Source of the DNA: Temnothorax longispinosus
Lineage: Eukaryota; Arthropoda; Insecta; Hymenoptera; Formicidae
Assembly: GCF_030848805.1 (NCBI RefSeq)
Contig: NC_092361.1
Span: forward strand, 2,976,001-3,040,000
Direction of reading: 5' to 3'
DNA length: 64,000 bases
Part shown: piece after piece, positions 12,733 through 26,557 of the stretch
Layout of the letters: each line of letters begins with the position of its first letter
How positions within the stretch are numbered: the first letter of the stretch is position 1
Notes under the pieces: model-generated
The model's input: only the letters and a program-made list of their open reading frames with translations
Databases searched by the model: none
What the model was told of the DNA's origin: nothing
Translations under genes and position numbers: made by a program

Positions 12733-15700
12733 CTCTATACATTCAAATAGGATCGACGCGCGAACGCGGATTTCCTCTCTAAATGTTACCCGACGATAAC
12801 GCGAAACTAAATTCTCTCTCTCTCTCTCTCTCTGCAAGTAACCGTTTCTTATCAAATTATAACAGAAAAATTCTATTCGATTTTATACAACATATTTGTT
12901 TCTTCGTGCCAAAATAACGAGCGTTTTCCTACAAGAGTATTTTATATAAATATTCTATCAGTATGAAAACAATTTGTAGTCGAAAATGTCCTCTTGAAGG
13001 ATTTCGTTAGCGACATGAATTCGATTGATTAGGGACCATCTGTTTTTTTGTGGCGCTCGTTAAAACAGAATTCTAAGATCTGCGGATTAATTCAATTTCT
13101 ATGCATAGTAACAATGAAACTATACCGAGGCCACTGGAAACTTTGCATCGATGCAAATCCAAACGGAAGTTATATACAAAATGGAATATCTATCTCACTG
13201 CAAACGGTATAACGGATGGTTAATGTCATTCTATATTGATAGTAACGGAAGTGCACGAGAGTTGAAATTCAAGTTTCTTGTATACAGATAAATTGAAGGG
13301 CTTATTCCGCATTTTTAGAAAGAGTTCAGAGAGATGTAAACTAATATAAACCAATAAATAAATAATCAAACAAAAAGGAGAATCTGAAGGAATAAATCGT
13401 CGTTGCATTAAAATTAGTAGTATTTGGTCATACTGCTCCAATAAATATAAATAAACATAAGTATGAAGTTTGTATACGAAAGAGCAAATGTTAGAACGCG
13501 ATGCAATATTAATAAAAATTCCATTTCCGATAAAACTTGATTGACTTTTCTCGTTGCGTATTGTTGGAACTGTTAAATGTAAATAATACCGATCATTTTA
13601 ACAGATACATCGCAGGAGAAATGCGTGTGCATCTGTTTATAATATCCAACAGAATCAACAGTGCGTAACAACTATTTTCACAACGAGTATATTTATTTAC
13701 ATATAATTTCCATTTTTCATAAAATCCTGCACGATGTCGAAATACACTATCAGATGGCAAACAGTGATATATCGCGTTCATGACGCGTTTATCTCTTCGT
13801 GCATTGAAAGATCGACGGTGAAAAATCCTGCAAAATATCACGCAGAAATCGGAAGCGATTGTACAAAGGCCTAATATGGCTGTTTTCGCAACCTGCGCCG
13901 GCAAGGTTCCAATAATTAAACGCACGATGCGCTGCGCTGCGTTATGCAATAAACCTGCACATCTATCTCATAACTTCAATCTAAAATTACGCGCTCAATC
14001 ATGTTAGAGGGTCACGTGTAACATCAAGCGCGGCCGATACGAGTGAAATCAAGTGGAAACAAAAGCTCGCGCTGTTAAATACCGCCGTCCTGCAACGTAT
14101 TTATCGCGTATTTATCGTGTGCAGAAGTTCTCCATTCCGTACGCTGCAAGTACGCTGGCACGCTGGCACAGCTTCATCGGAGTTGCAGAATTTACTTATG
14201 TTCTTATCGATTCCCTCTAATGACACACGCAACGTTGTAACGTCGCTAATATGGAAAGCGCTTTCTATAACGTAATCTCTTCAAATAATTACAACATTGC
14301 ATCGTTTGTCCTTTTCGTAATTATTCAATGTACGATTGCCGTTTTAGAGTTAACTGCGACCATTCAGCCTTAACTTTGCCCACGTAGTTTGTACGGACGA
14401 TGAGAGGAAAATTAGCCGGTCTCTCGACTTCAGTTTCTGTTATCAAGCGAAGTTGAAAATGGCAACTTTACTTTTGATTCTCTAATTCACCATGGTAGAT
14501 TCACGATAAATATATACATTACTTCCGTCGCCGAACTTGCCGAATAAAAACAACGCGTAATAAACCGTCTTATTTCGCTTGCCGGCCGATATTTACATTG
14601 GATTTCGATATCGAACAGTTTATATACATATTGAAATAATGTACGCAGACGCTTTCAAACATCTGTGTTAATTATGGATCATTTAATATTAATGGATCCG
14701 CAAGAACCGCTTGTGCTCTGTTATTATACCGCGCGGTGTGAAATCATGCGAACGAGTGGCGTTGGAAGCTGACAACGCTGACAAACGCTCGAGGACACGG
14801 GCGTCAATTATGGAAATGGTGAAGCTTAACACAATACTTGCGTGTCCAGAGAAAACTAAAATGAACTTGTTTATCACGTACGGGGACGCGCAAATGAAAT
14901 TTCAATCAAGCTCTCTCACGCATCGCGTTGCGATATAGGAAACCGTTCGCACGTTGGTCCCACCGGTAATGATTATACAGGATGATTCATGATCGTTTTC
15001 GAAAGGCTTCGCTCTCGAAATAAAATAGGTGAGCCCTGCGTTGTTACCAGAAATAGATTGCGACGGAGTGCTGCGGACTCCCGAGTGCGGACAAATACCT
15101 TCCGATTTAAACCGATGAGTGTTGCTGTATTCGCGCAGCGTCTGACAGACTCGGTTAAAATCTCCTCGAGAATTGCGGCACACCGCTATTGATAGGCAAT
15201 CCCACTGATATCATCTTTCGCTTTCAGTGTAAGTGGTGCGTATATACATTTCACTTTTCTTATATAAAACCCGTTTACACATCTCACGTTTCGTGTCGAA
15301 AAACGTACGCCACAAAATATCGTATTCCATAGCGTCATCATTAAAACGCGCATAAATCCTGTTAAAGAGTTATGTACACAGAAAGTCACTTTAAATAACC
15401 TGTTGATAATAAAAAATGTACAATTTATATTTATATACAATTGTGTTAAATGTGTTACACAATTTGTATAATATATTCATAGAAATGAAAAATTCAAAGG
15501 TACAAAATACACAGTATCCGAAAAATGACTTTTTACTTGACCTCTTCATAGTAATTAATATCAACGACATTAAAGGTCGTAGTGTGCTTTGTACATAATT
15601 TTCAAATGATGTTTGAAGGGAACATCAAGTTTAGATCAATGATAACATTACGACGAATAAAACAATTAAGATTTCATTCCATGCACAAAATTGCTCTGGC

Positions 15701-18700
15701 TCCTCTTCAGCTTTAACGCAAAGCTGTTGGCTGTGAAGTGTTTTAACTCTAAATGGAGCGAAAAATTGCATCCAAGTTCCATCGTCTCTCTTTCGCCGGT
15801 ACTTTTCGCTGAACGTAAAATATATTCTAACTTAATTACAGATAATGAGACAAAGGCTTTATGCGATACGTCGGTGTTGTCGCGAACGAAACAACTTCGG
15901 AGCAATAAAACACGAACGTTAGAAGAACTTGGCGAACTCTAATTTAATTAACTTACAATAATACAATTGCACATAAACTCTGTTAATGTCCAAGCGACCT
16001 TGAGATAATTAGATTGATTTTAGACGTTCGGAATTATATCACCTACTCAGTTTAGTTGCAATCTTTTAATTTTGGGCACGTAGAGTTCGCGTGAAAGACA
16101 AAATAGAATTATCGGAGTCTCGTCGATTCGTATGAAAAGCAAGAGAGAATTATCGGAATCTCATCTTTATGTTACGTCTTTACATTTTACTGATATATCG
16201 AGGTTAATGAACACGTCCCAACTTGCTTCGTTACGGTGAATTCTTTCGAGACAATTTCCTCATGGAGAAGGGAACGCAGTAAGTTGCACAGTAAGGCACT
16301 TGTGCGCGAAACGCAAGAGGAATCAACTACAGAAGAAGTTTTCAGCGTCGAAACATAGTACGCGAATCTCAAGAGATTCGAGTAACACAAGCTATCCTTC
16401 CAAATCTTCTTCTCACGAGAAACTGATACTTTGGGCGAGGTGTTTGAATATGTAGAATCCAATTTTCTGATCACGGATGGTAATCAAGAGAAAAATGAAA
16501 TTTGCACGAAAAATAAAATAAAATGGAATTCAAATATAACTGCAAAAGCGCACGTGGGATTGTCTTATACACGCGATAGCTGTTGGTACCAGGAAAAGCG
16601 AGAAAAAGGTGGAAATCTCTCGAGGGCAGTTCCACTCGTTCATCCAAATAAAGGTCCACTCCTCCAAAGAACAACTTTATCCCGGAAATGTGCAGCTGTT
16701 GTAGACAAAAAAAAAATAAAGAGATTTCGGACGTGACACAATTTTCCAACGAGATAATCTTTTTTGTGTTTCGTCACCTAATAAAATTTCCCTAACTTAA
16801 TATATCTTCCTAACTTTATATTTCTTCTCCTTCTATTTTTCCCTTTCTTTTCCCTAACCTTTCTCGCGATAACTGCTTCCTCCATTTGATTCCGACACTA
16901 GTAATTTCCAACGTATATGTATAATTGCGATATAATATTTTATATTACATTAATTAAATTGAAAGGATGAGACACGATGGCAGCTGACAGCGACAAGCCT
17001 GTGATTTTTAATGAATCGATTAATATGCCACCGGCATACTGCAGTGCACCCCATCATAAATTTTCAGCGTCATTGGATAATCTATATTTAATGAAAAAAA
17101 ATTAATTTTTCGTTTATTTCAGAATGTGAAAAATCCAGTCGCACCTCTAAAATATAACAATCCATAAATCTATCATTGAAAATTAATTTATGGCTTGAAA
17201 AACTCTCGCGCTTTTAAGTTTGAAGCAAGGTGCATCGTTTCCGCACACGTCAGGCATATCTTTTTCTCCGTTACCTCAGCGATACTTCATCCAATTTTCA
17301 GTGCATTCATATTTCCGGCGAAATTCCGAGTACATTCTCGACGACGATTAATCCCGATCTTCCAAACGCATATTAAACGCGTCTTAGATCACTCGAGAAA
17401 GTGGGACGAGGAAATTTGACTTAAGGTTGCCTTAAATCACACGCTCGAGCATTACAATAAATCATAAAAATGAATGTTATAACCTTCGTTAACGACCGAG
17501 GACCCGGAGTGGATGCCATGGTAAAAAGGTCTCAGAAAATATATGTGTACGCCCGGTAAACTTTACAGGCACTCAACTTGGGTGGGTGAATGAATCTACG
17601 AGTATATAGAAAACGAGCGCGTCTGTGTAATTGTCGTCACTCGGAGAAGATCTGCTTCTCTTCAGCGTCTCAAGTAATCATTTGTAACGAGACGTGTGTC
17701 ACGCGTGGAAAACGTCTTGTGCATTCAGAAACTGCTGTTTTGATATTCTTTTCGGTTATAAATAAGCGTTCTTAAAATGAATCAGCCGCTGAAGAGAATG
17801 CGAGCATAGAGTTCTTCGGGAGACTGCACCGGCTCCTATGATATTGCAAATCCTGGCGCGCAGCCAATATATATGTATGCCCCCATCAAACGAAACCAGA
17901 ATCAGAGGGAATATAGCCAGGGAGGGGAAAAAATGGAAACCTCGAGAGAGAAACGTGGTAAAAGCCAGAGGCTTCCGAATGATGCCGTTTCTGGGTTGGA
18001 ATTTGAAATTCATGCCGCCAGGCCGCACGAGCCGCGTGTAAAGAAAATATGCCGCAACGTTTGTTCCAGAATTATTCATTGTTGTGAATTGGTATGAGGA
18101 ACGCATGCAACACACAGAAGACGTCGAGTAATGGCATAAATTATTTCAAAGGCTTAAGAGGTTTATTTCAGAAAGAGAACGCGCGTAACTATTTCAAAAA
18201 TATTCTCTCATATTAAGGAAGCATGAGTATATTGAACGCAATGTACGAACAGATAAAATTTTCTAAATATCCAAAGAAAGGATGGTAGGAGAAACAATGT
18301 TCCGGTGGAATTAAATATAAGGATTAAATGCCCACGATATCGTATAACTCTCACTTAACACCTATCCTCGCGTTAAACGTGAAATAAAGGCAGGTAGACG
18401 TATAGGTAATTGGAGGCGGCTTGTATGTCACACCGGAAGTTGAGTATCGTTGACCCCGTCGCGTTGGCGCTTCTAATAGAAAACTCGACGACGCTGTCGT
18501 CCCTGCATAAACCATCCATTTACATCAGCCCACCTCAGCCAGCTGAGTGGATGATGGCCACTCGGCTTCCGTCGTGAAATAAATCACATGGTAATCACGA
18601 TTATCACCATCGATCTACGTTAATCACCCGATAAATCTTTGCGCGATACCGTTAAGCTGAACTGCAAGCATTAAACACGTTTGAGAGACGTGAACGCGTA

Positions 18701-18734
18701 CGCCTTTCCATCTTTTCTCCAGGTAAACAATTCA
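12733..18734. other. Noncoding, presumed intron
   Basis: Apart from the microsatellite at 12.8 kb, I see nothing beyond short chance frames. A 48-codon minus-strand frame (18373-18519) is described among the findings. Confidence 0.5.
12813..12833. repeat. (TC)n microsatellite
   Basis: An uninterrupted TC run; on the minus strand it reads as an Arg/Glu repeat in an open frame. Confidence 0.9.
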
Positions 18735-18893
18735 TTGTATAAGAAATTACATTGGGTCTTTTCTGTTACTGAACTTGCTGCACTAGTTTAGAGTTTATCT
18801 TTTTTACTCCACATTGAAAGGAAAAAGATGAACTCTAAACTAGTGCAGCAAGTTCAGTAACGGAAAACAGACCCATTGTATCTTTTACAGAAA
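18735..18893. mobile_element. Palindromic MITE-like element
   Basis: Two inverted arms surround an AT-rich centre (about 18805-18828). The core arms, 18753-18804 and 18829-18877, share CACTAGTTTAGAGTTTATCT-type sequence with over 90% identity. Weaker similarity extends outward through TTGGGTC. I see no clear target duplication and no coding frame. I infer a decayed non-autonomous DNA transposon. Confidence 0.8.
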
Positions 18894-20269
18894 ATTTACT
18901 CTGACACCCAAGTTTCTACGTCAAGTCGTCAATATTTTTATTAAATTAGATATTAAAGTGGATGTATTTTTTAAATTCAACTGCAATTTTTTTAATTATT
19001 TAAATACATAGACGTTTTTCAGACTTTTTAAAACCAAGTTTAAAATTTTAATTAAATTACTTAATAATAATAATAAATCCTTTTTTATTATAGCAAAGAA
19101 ATTTTGCATATAAATAATAAGCATTCTGCATTATTATCTAATCAAAATTGCTGTTAGCGAATACAATGATATTTTCAGGCTGAAGAATATACAAAGAGGT
19201 CAAAGGAATTCATTAACGGCATCAGCAAGGCACGTTAATACTAAAACGGAGTTCTCGCTGAGTTCTGCGTTAATTAGGAGCGGAAATGTAATAAAAGCAT
19301 CGTGAAATGTATTTCAAATTCACGCAACTCGTGTAATACGCATTTCGTTTCGTGATAACTTTATATTAATTTTGATCTAATAACGACGGGAAAGAAAATC
19401 ATGCTTATTTCAAAATTCTTTTCTACATACATCTTTCTCATGTGCGCTACGTATATTGCACAAAATTACGTAAAAAGTACGTCAAAATATTTCACCTTCG
19501 CTGCAGTTGTACAAATTATGCGCGACATTTGGATAATATTGTTGAGCGCTCGTCGAAACGACGAACGCTTAGTTCGAATAATTTCAGAATTATTCGACTC
19601 AAACGTATCAGTCATCTCGTTAGATGAAGTAATCGATATAATTGGAACACGCACGTACGTGCGACATTGTATATATAACTGTGTGAATTGCGTTTATCCA
19701 CGAAAATGATGAAAGGATGGCGGGACTGTATACCCCCGAGCCGATCAAACACACATGTGTATCCGACACATTCATTGTCGTTAACATAACACTGTCTTTC
19801 GTCGGTCCGTTAATTAATCCTCCATTGTGACGCGGAACGTATAGCCCAGTATTTGATTACGCGAAACGCCTAATCCACATTCTGCTTAGTCGCGTTACCG
19901 GTAAGTTAACGGCAAATTAAAATTTGATGCGCGGATTAACAATGCGTCACAGGTTTACGTTCAACTTAAATATAACTTTAATATTCGCGAAAGCTCAAAC
20001 GTGTTTCTCGTCGGGTACTCTTTATTCGAAATTTTTATATATAGCGCGGCTTTGATATTTAATATTATAAATGGAATCGCTCTGAACACATTTTCGTATT
20101 ATTTTAATCCCCAAACGGATCTTCCATTAAAGTCGTATCGCACGGATTATTTGAATAAGTACAAACAATAAAACGATGGTGCTTTGTCTGTAAAATGCGA
20201 GTTACTTCGAAGAACGGTTCGCACGTGCCTCTCGTAATCACGGTTTATTTCCCTTTGACATTCTCTACT

Positions 20270-20291
20270 CCTTCCTTCCTTCCTTCCTTCC
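20270..20291. repeat. (TTCC)n microsatellite
   Basis: Five consecutive CTTC units. Confidence 0.9.
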
Positions 20292-23200
20292 GGTTACTTT
20301 TACCTCTTTCCACACTTCTATTTCTTTCCATCCACACAAAATTAATTGTCGATTTATTTTGCTATTATTTTAATCTGCGCGATTGAAGTCTCTGCTAAAA
20401 AGAGAAGCTTTTTCGAAGAATGCATCGAGAATGAATGAGAGAGACTAGACCGTAGATGCACCTATTGTTAAATTTTCAATCATAAAAAATCCGAATTCGC
20501 GCGGCGCGGCGCGGCTTTAATAAAACCTCTCCTATATCACGTTGACTGCGAAATATTTTAAATATCAAAATTTAATAAAAAAAAAGAAATGATCGAGATA
20601 AGGTATAATAAAAAGTCACGATAAAACAGATGCAATGCACGCAGGTGCAGAAACACATAAATTGCTCTTTGTGTATTTCTTGAACGAGTTTTAAGGTTCT
20701 GTGACAGTTACAAACGAGCGGGTGATTTAACGAAAGAAAAAATTTCAAGCTTCCAGATGAAATATGTGTGTAACGGCATGTTCCAACTTGTTCTTGGTAA
20801 TTCTTGAAAATCGTTTAACATTATCTGTCCGTGTCCGTGGTTTTCAGACGATTAGAACGATTGCAATTTATGTGTTTGAAACTGGAGCCATCATAAAAGC
20901 GTAATTAGCTACTAGAATCATCACACGATATTCGATTACAAGCGTCACGTGTAATTCACGGATCGGATAACCGCCGGATACATCGGTGCAAATACGAAGA
21001 GCAATCAATGGCGAAAGCTCACGTTTTGCGTAAGAGCTCCACGCGTCGGATTATAGTTCATTCGGAATTGGTGGCAATGAGAGATGTGCGGAAATGCAGC
21101 TAATTGCATGCACAACGATAACAATTGATTAGTAATTGACGCAACTTGTCATACTTTCTGTGAAATATTTGCCGTTGTTCAGATGACAATTATAATTAAT
21201 AATTAGCGCAGTTTATCTTTCCTTGAAATGTCCTTTCCTTGATTATTGATGTATTTATAGAGAACACTTGCATTTTACATAATTTTCTTTTGCGCAATTT
21301 TGCATTAAGAAATACAATAATTAGTGCAATAATGCGGAAAAATAGTAAAACAGTTTTAGTAAATTGTACTATATCGTGTACTATGTCTGCTAGCGTTCAA
21401 AAATTTTGTCAATCAACTTTATGTCAAAATTGAAGTTTTTATATGTTTTACGTATAAAAACACAGTTGTCTTACAACCGATCAATTGAAAACACTACAAC
21501 AAGATCAATAAGATAAGCCGTTTATCCAAATACCATGTTGCAGCTGCCATAGAATTTTAAATCGGCATCGTGTTCCCTGTCGCGACTAATGGTTAAGCAA
21601 GAACTTTATCTATCATTTTGCCCCCCTGTTGGAAAATTTACATATCGCCGCCGTCCTTTTATTAACATAAATCCTCCGGAGATCTCTCTTGTCCCCAGCT
21701 CGTCATTTTGGCAGAAAACCGCGCATGAGCCCGAAGGAGATGAAGAATACATCAGTTATGCAGACGACATAATGAGTTTTCCTAATCGAAGTTAATCCCC
21801 CTACCATCATATTTGCCGGGGACTCCGTCTTATTGGCATAATACATTTTAATTTGGAAGAAAATCAAATAGCAAAGATGTCAGAGGACCTCGAGCAATCA
21901 CGTCGTGTAATCGGGATTAATATAATTCTTCGCAAACAGCGTTTCTCGATATCGACTTATAAAATAAGTTTTTCATGCAGATATAAGCAATCGCAATTTG
22001 TTCGTCGAAGAACAGCAAAAACGAATTGAAAATTGTTTCGTGTCGAGCAATACTATTGACGGTACGATAATATAGAAATAGATCTTACGATAAGAGACAC
22101 AAAGATCGCATGTGGCAATTTTATTGTCTGGTACGTCATTGTTCGTACGCATAATAAATGTGTGTTAGCACGTAGACGATAAGAATTTCGCTTGACGCTA
22201 GATAAGATAGCACATGGGATCGAAATAGACAATCGCTGAAGGCATCTGCGTACTGCGGTTCAGTACAGCTTCGACTATAATGCGTTGTATTTTTAACGTA
22301 ATCAAATTTCATAATATACTTTTCATAACTGAAGGGACGCAAGGTAATAAACTTGATAGGATCTTAATTTAAAGTTGAATTGAAAGTTCAATTTCCAATA
22401 ATGAAAGATAAAATACCAAAGTAAACGATAGTCTCTAATTAAGAAAAAATTGGCTTGAAATTAATCTAGGTGAATATTTACGTGAATTCCAATAAGTAAG
22501 AATTTTATCACGGTCTACTTCTTGAATGCCGTAGAAATACTTCCGCAGAATTTAGTGCAGAATTCAATGACATCATAATGTCCAATTCGTTTATTTTGAT
22601 TTGTACGCACGCAACACTCTGTTCAGTATTCCCAACGCATAGACTCCATCTGCTTTCCATAACACCAAGCACCAGCCATCATTGTAGAAGCGAGCCGAAA
22701 GCACATCTCTGATCATCATCAAACAACGACAGAGTTTGTTGAAGCGAGTTGACTATTACCATTAGAGCGCCTTGCATTGGGATCAGCTACTAGTAGGATT
22801 AATCACGTCTTGTGCAAACGTAAGCGTCATCATGGCGCGCACTCCGTTCACCGGTCATTATCAAACATGAAATCCGAATCGCTAATTGCAAGCCATACGC
22901 GAATAAATAGCATTAATAATTTTATAAAAGCGCGTATATTTAAATGCACGCAATTTCATTTGGAATAACATTATATTATTCTTGATGTTACGATGTAACG
23001 ATGTTAACGATATCGCGCTTCATAATCAGTGTATTATCGATGCCGCTATAATAATAAACTGAGATTTGTTGGCATTCGCGATTTAATGACTCGAGCAAAT
23101 AAATGTTTAGCGCGGAACAAAATTAATTATTGATTATAGTAATGGCTGCACGATAAATTACATTAAATGGAAAATTGTTGCGATTACTTCCATGGCTTCC

Positions 23201-23835
23201 AACGGTTAATCAAAATTCTATAATTCTAATTCCAAAAGTTTTTTTATTCCTAACTGCCTAACTGGACGGTTACGGAATGTGACCAGCAACTGGAAAAGAC
23301 CGAATAACAGTATTCCCGTCATATAAATTTCATCCAGAAGTGACATCGAGAGTTGAATGCTCTCGTATGTATCCTATCTCTACGTGAAATGAACGCAAAT
23401 CGACAACATTGAATATTAAGCAAAATTTCAAATAATGTCCAATTTGTATAATATTTTTAATTTGCGGTTAAAAACCATTTTATATGTCCATTCTCATGTT
23501 GATTGCTTGGTACATCTTGTCAATATTTAAATGTACAAAATTGTGGTATAAATATTTCATTATGCAAATTAAAATCTTGCATTTTTGCTACGTAATTGTA
23601 TAATGTGTCAAAATATATCTCTTGTCACGCACAATGTATTTTACCACATTTAAATTTGAATAATACATGAGTACCTACGTGAGCAGCTAATATATTGTGT
23701 ATAAAATTAATCATTGATAGTTCGCTGTCAAGAGCACGTTTTTCACGTGTCCACATATTTACAGGTTAATAGTAACTGATGATATAAATGTACGTAGAGG
23801 ATACATAATATATAGGTATATGAATCAACGGAAAA

Positions 23836-23859
23836 AGAGAGAGACAAAGAGAGAGAGAC
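23836..23859. repeat. (GA)n microsatellite, interrupted
   Basis: Two GA runs split by CAAA. Confidence 0.8.
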
Positions 23860-25837
23860 ACCAAAAATATGAAAATATTTCCGGAAACCCGGAAGTCACA
23901 GCATAATAAATTATGATCAAACAAGACGACCCCAATTTTTATAAAATAAAAATGTAATTAACGTATATTAACGCTCCTCATCTGGAATATAACCTGCAAA
24001 AGCAACGATTATATCCGCTGACCTTTTAACGCTGACAGGACTATAGGGATAAAGATACCTTTCTTACGAAGCGCTCTCGCTTCGTACATAAATAAATTGC
24101 ATATGTGTGTAAGAATAAAACACGCTTTGTGTTTGATAATCTACTTGAAATAGAAATTTATGTGAGTAAAAATTACTCTATATTCAATAAAGAGTAGGCT
24201 CCGATAAAAAATTTTATTTTCGAATATATTGGAGATATCTTTAACGCGCGCGTATCAGCAAGTTGCATTTTATTCGTGTAAAAACAATATTAAATATATA
24301 AATAAAAAAATGTTATAGTAAAATAAAGTAGAAACATAGTATCTGATAAATTTTATGCAATATTGATATAATAGTACTGTTATGAACTTCTTTTATAACC
24401 TTGATTTGAGAAACGAGGAATGTCTTTAACGTCCTGTCGAATTCATTTGACAGCGAGATCGAAACACGATACGCAATGCAGATTCGCAGGGAAGTGGATT
24501 GACAAGCCAATTTACTAAACGTCGAGTGAGGTGATTGTCGATAATGGACAATCGGTTCGCTACAGCTTCCTTCGAAATCTTCAGGACGTAAGAAAAATTC
24601 TTTAAAACTTGAAGTGTTTTTACTTAAAGACGTATTATAGCAAGAACATCTAATCAATACCGTAGATAACAATAAAATTCGACTTAACTTGACACGATTC
24701 TTTTTTAAATAAAAGCATTGTTAAACCAAGTTTTCCGCGTGTTTCAAATTTCCAAAAAGAGAAAATAATTTAATATTAATAAGTTGCTATAACAAAGTTC
24801 TTAAAGATATCGTAAAAATTTGTTAATCTTTTACCTTTGTTAATCCGTGTTATCGTCGCGGTTGAGCCAGCTAAAGGGATGACGTGTCGGTAATTACGTA
24901 TTTATAGAAATGCATTTCCTCATGGAACAGCTCGGTAAGTTTTCTAATAACACCATGTATGGCATGTATCCCTATCGTGACACGTATAATTAGTTGTCGG
25001 ATCGGATATAGAGACGGGATGAATATCACCAGGAGGAAAATTATCTACTATAAACATATCTAATAGATGAGAGAAAGAGATAAAAATAGAAAGATTGAGC
25101 TCAGAATGAATTTGTCTCGCATTTTCAAAAATTATATAAGACTACATTTAATAAAGCATATAGGAAAAAGAGTAACAGAAATAATTGTATTAATAGAGAG
25201 ATGTCATAATTAGAAGAAAGAAGTTATAGATATAAAAATGTGAGCGAGAGATTATTAAGGTAGCAATATCAATACATTGATCATGAACATAACAATGTTC
25301 GATTTCCCAGTTCGAGTTCCCAGCATCTCTCCAGTTTGCAGAGACCATGAGTTAAGATATTAACGAGCAATTTCCCAAACACTAAAAGCAAATGTGCTAA
25401 TAATTCAATATCAATTGCCCGCGATCCGTTTAGGTTTGCTAGTGTAGTTGAAAGCCTGATGATTTTAACCACGATTATAATATGTTTAAATGATATTCTT
25501 GCGATTTAAATTATATTTAAATTGTTCACGAGACCAAATGGAACAAAGCAATTTCAATTTTACTCTTATTGACAGGAATTTAATAACGTTTTATTAGCGC
25601 AATTATTAAAAAAAAAATTATTGAGAAAAATAATGTATGTTATTTTATAATTACAAGTTTTAATTAAAATTTGTAGCAGCAAATTCATTTTGCACAGTTA
25701 ATGCATCGAATGCGTATGAAAATGTTTTGAATTATACTTTAGTTTCACAAAGCCAAAACATAAAGTTACTTGTATCCTTTTCAATAAAGTTAATGAAAAA
25801 AATTAAACAATTTAATTTTGTTTGTTTCCTTTCTCTA

Positions 25838-25863
25838 CTAACATTGTGCATTCACAATGTTAG
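25838..25863. repeat. Perfect 11-bp hairpin
   Basis: CTAACATTGTG, then a 4-nt loop, then CACAATGTTAG. No role is inferred. Confidence 0.6.
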
Positions 25864-26291
25864 AAAAGTTTGAAAACCTCTATCTAAATTAGTCTGCGGT
25901 ATTATAGAAGTAAACGCACTCCAAGTTGAGATAATGCCCTGAAATATACTAAGGCGTGCAGTCTCTAGAGAGATTAAAATTTTTCTTGTCGAAACGAAAG
26001 AAATGTTGGAAATAATATTATCAACCTTTCAGAAGTCAAAGGAAAATCTGACAAAAGATTTTTATTAAACGCATGTTCTCTTTAAGAAAATGCAACTTTA
26101 AATAGTTTAAAGCGAAAAGAGTATATTCATAAAAGAAACTTCACAAAGATTCCATCTGTACAAGAGGATGGATAATTCTGTAAGTTCGTTATTAAAGCTC
26201 TAAACCTCTAATGTATATTACACAATTTAAATAATATATAAAATAATATACAGAATAATAACTTTTATAAAAATAAAATTTGCAATCACTA

Positions 26292-26555
26292 CACGGAGAA
26301 AATTTTATATTAAATTTTACTATGCTGTCGCACCAACTGCGGACCATCAAGACGCACAAGTTTAAATGCTATAGTCTTATAGTAAAATTACTATGTTTAT
26401 AGCATTTAATGCTACGATCATAGCATTGATTGTAGCATTAAATGCTATAAACATAGTAATTTTACTATAAGACTATAGCATTTAAACTTGTGCGTCTTGA
26501 TGGTCCGCAGCTAGTGCGACACCATAGTAATATTTACTATAAAATTTTCTCCGTG
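26292..26555. mobile_element. 264-bp palindromic MITE with TA target duplication
   Basis: The element begins CACGGAGAAAATTTTAT and ends in the reverse complement, ATAAAATTTTCTCCGTG. Each end is flanked by TA (26290-26291 and 26556-26557). The two arms, about 123 bp each, are nearly perfect inverted copies around a centre near 26424, so the whole element folds into one hairpin. It has no coding capacity. TA duplication and palindromic form point to a non-autonomous Tc1/mariner-like element. The near-identical arms suggest recent insertion or conversion between arms. Confidence 0.9.
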
Positions 26556-26557
26556 TA

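Larger units (their letters stand above)
18894..26289. other. Noncoding, presumed intron
   Basis: AT-rich with scattered microsatellites and the short hairpin at 25.8 kb. No supported exon on either strand. Confidence 0.55.

Noticed and set aside
24070..24090. Small CGAAGCG...CGCTTCG hairpin
   Set aside because: Stem of about 8 bp only; common by chance.
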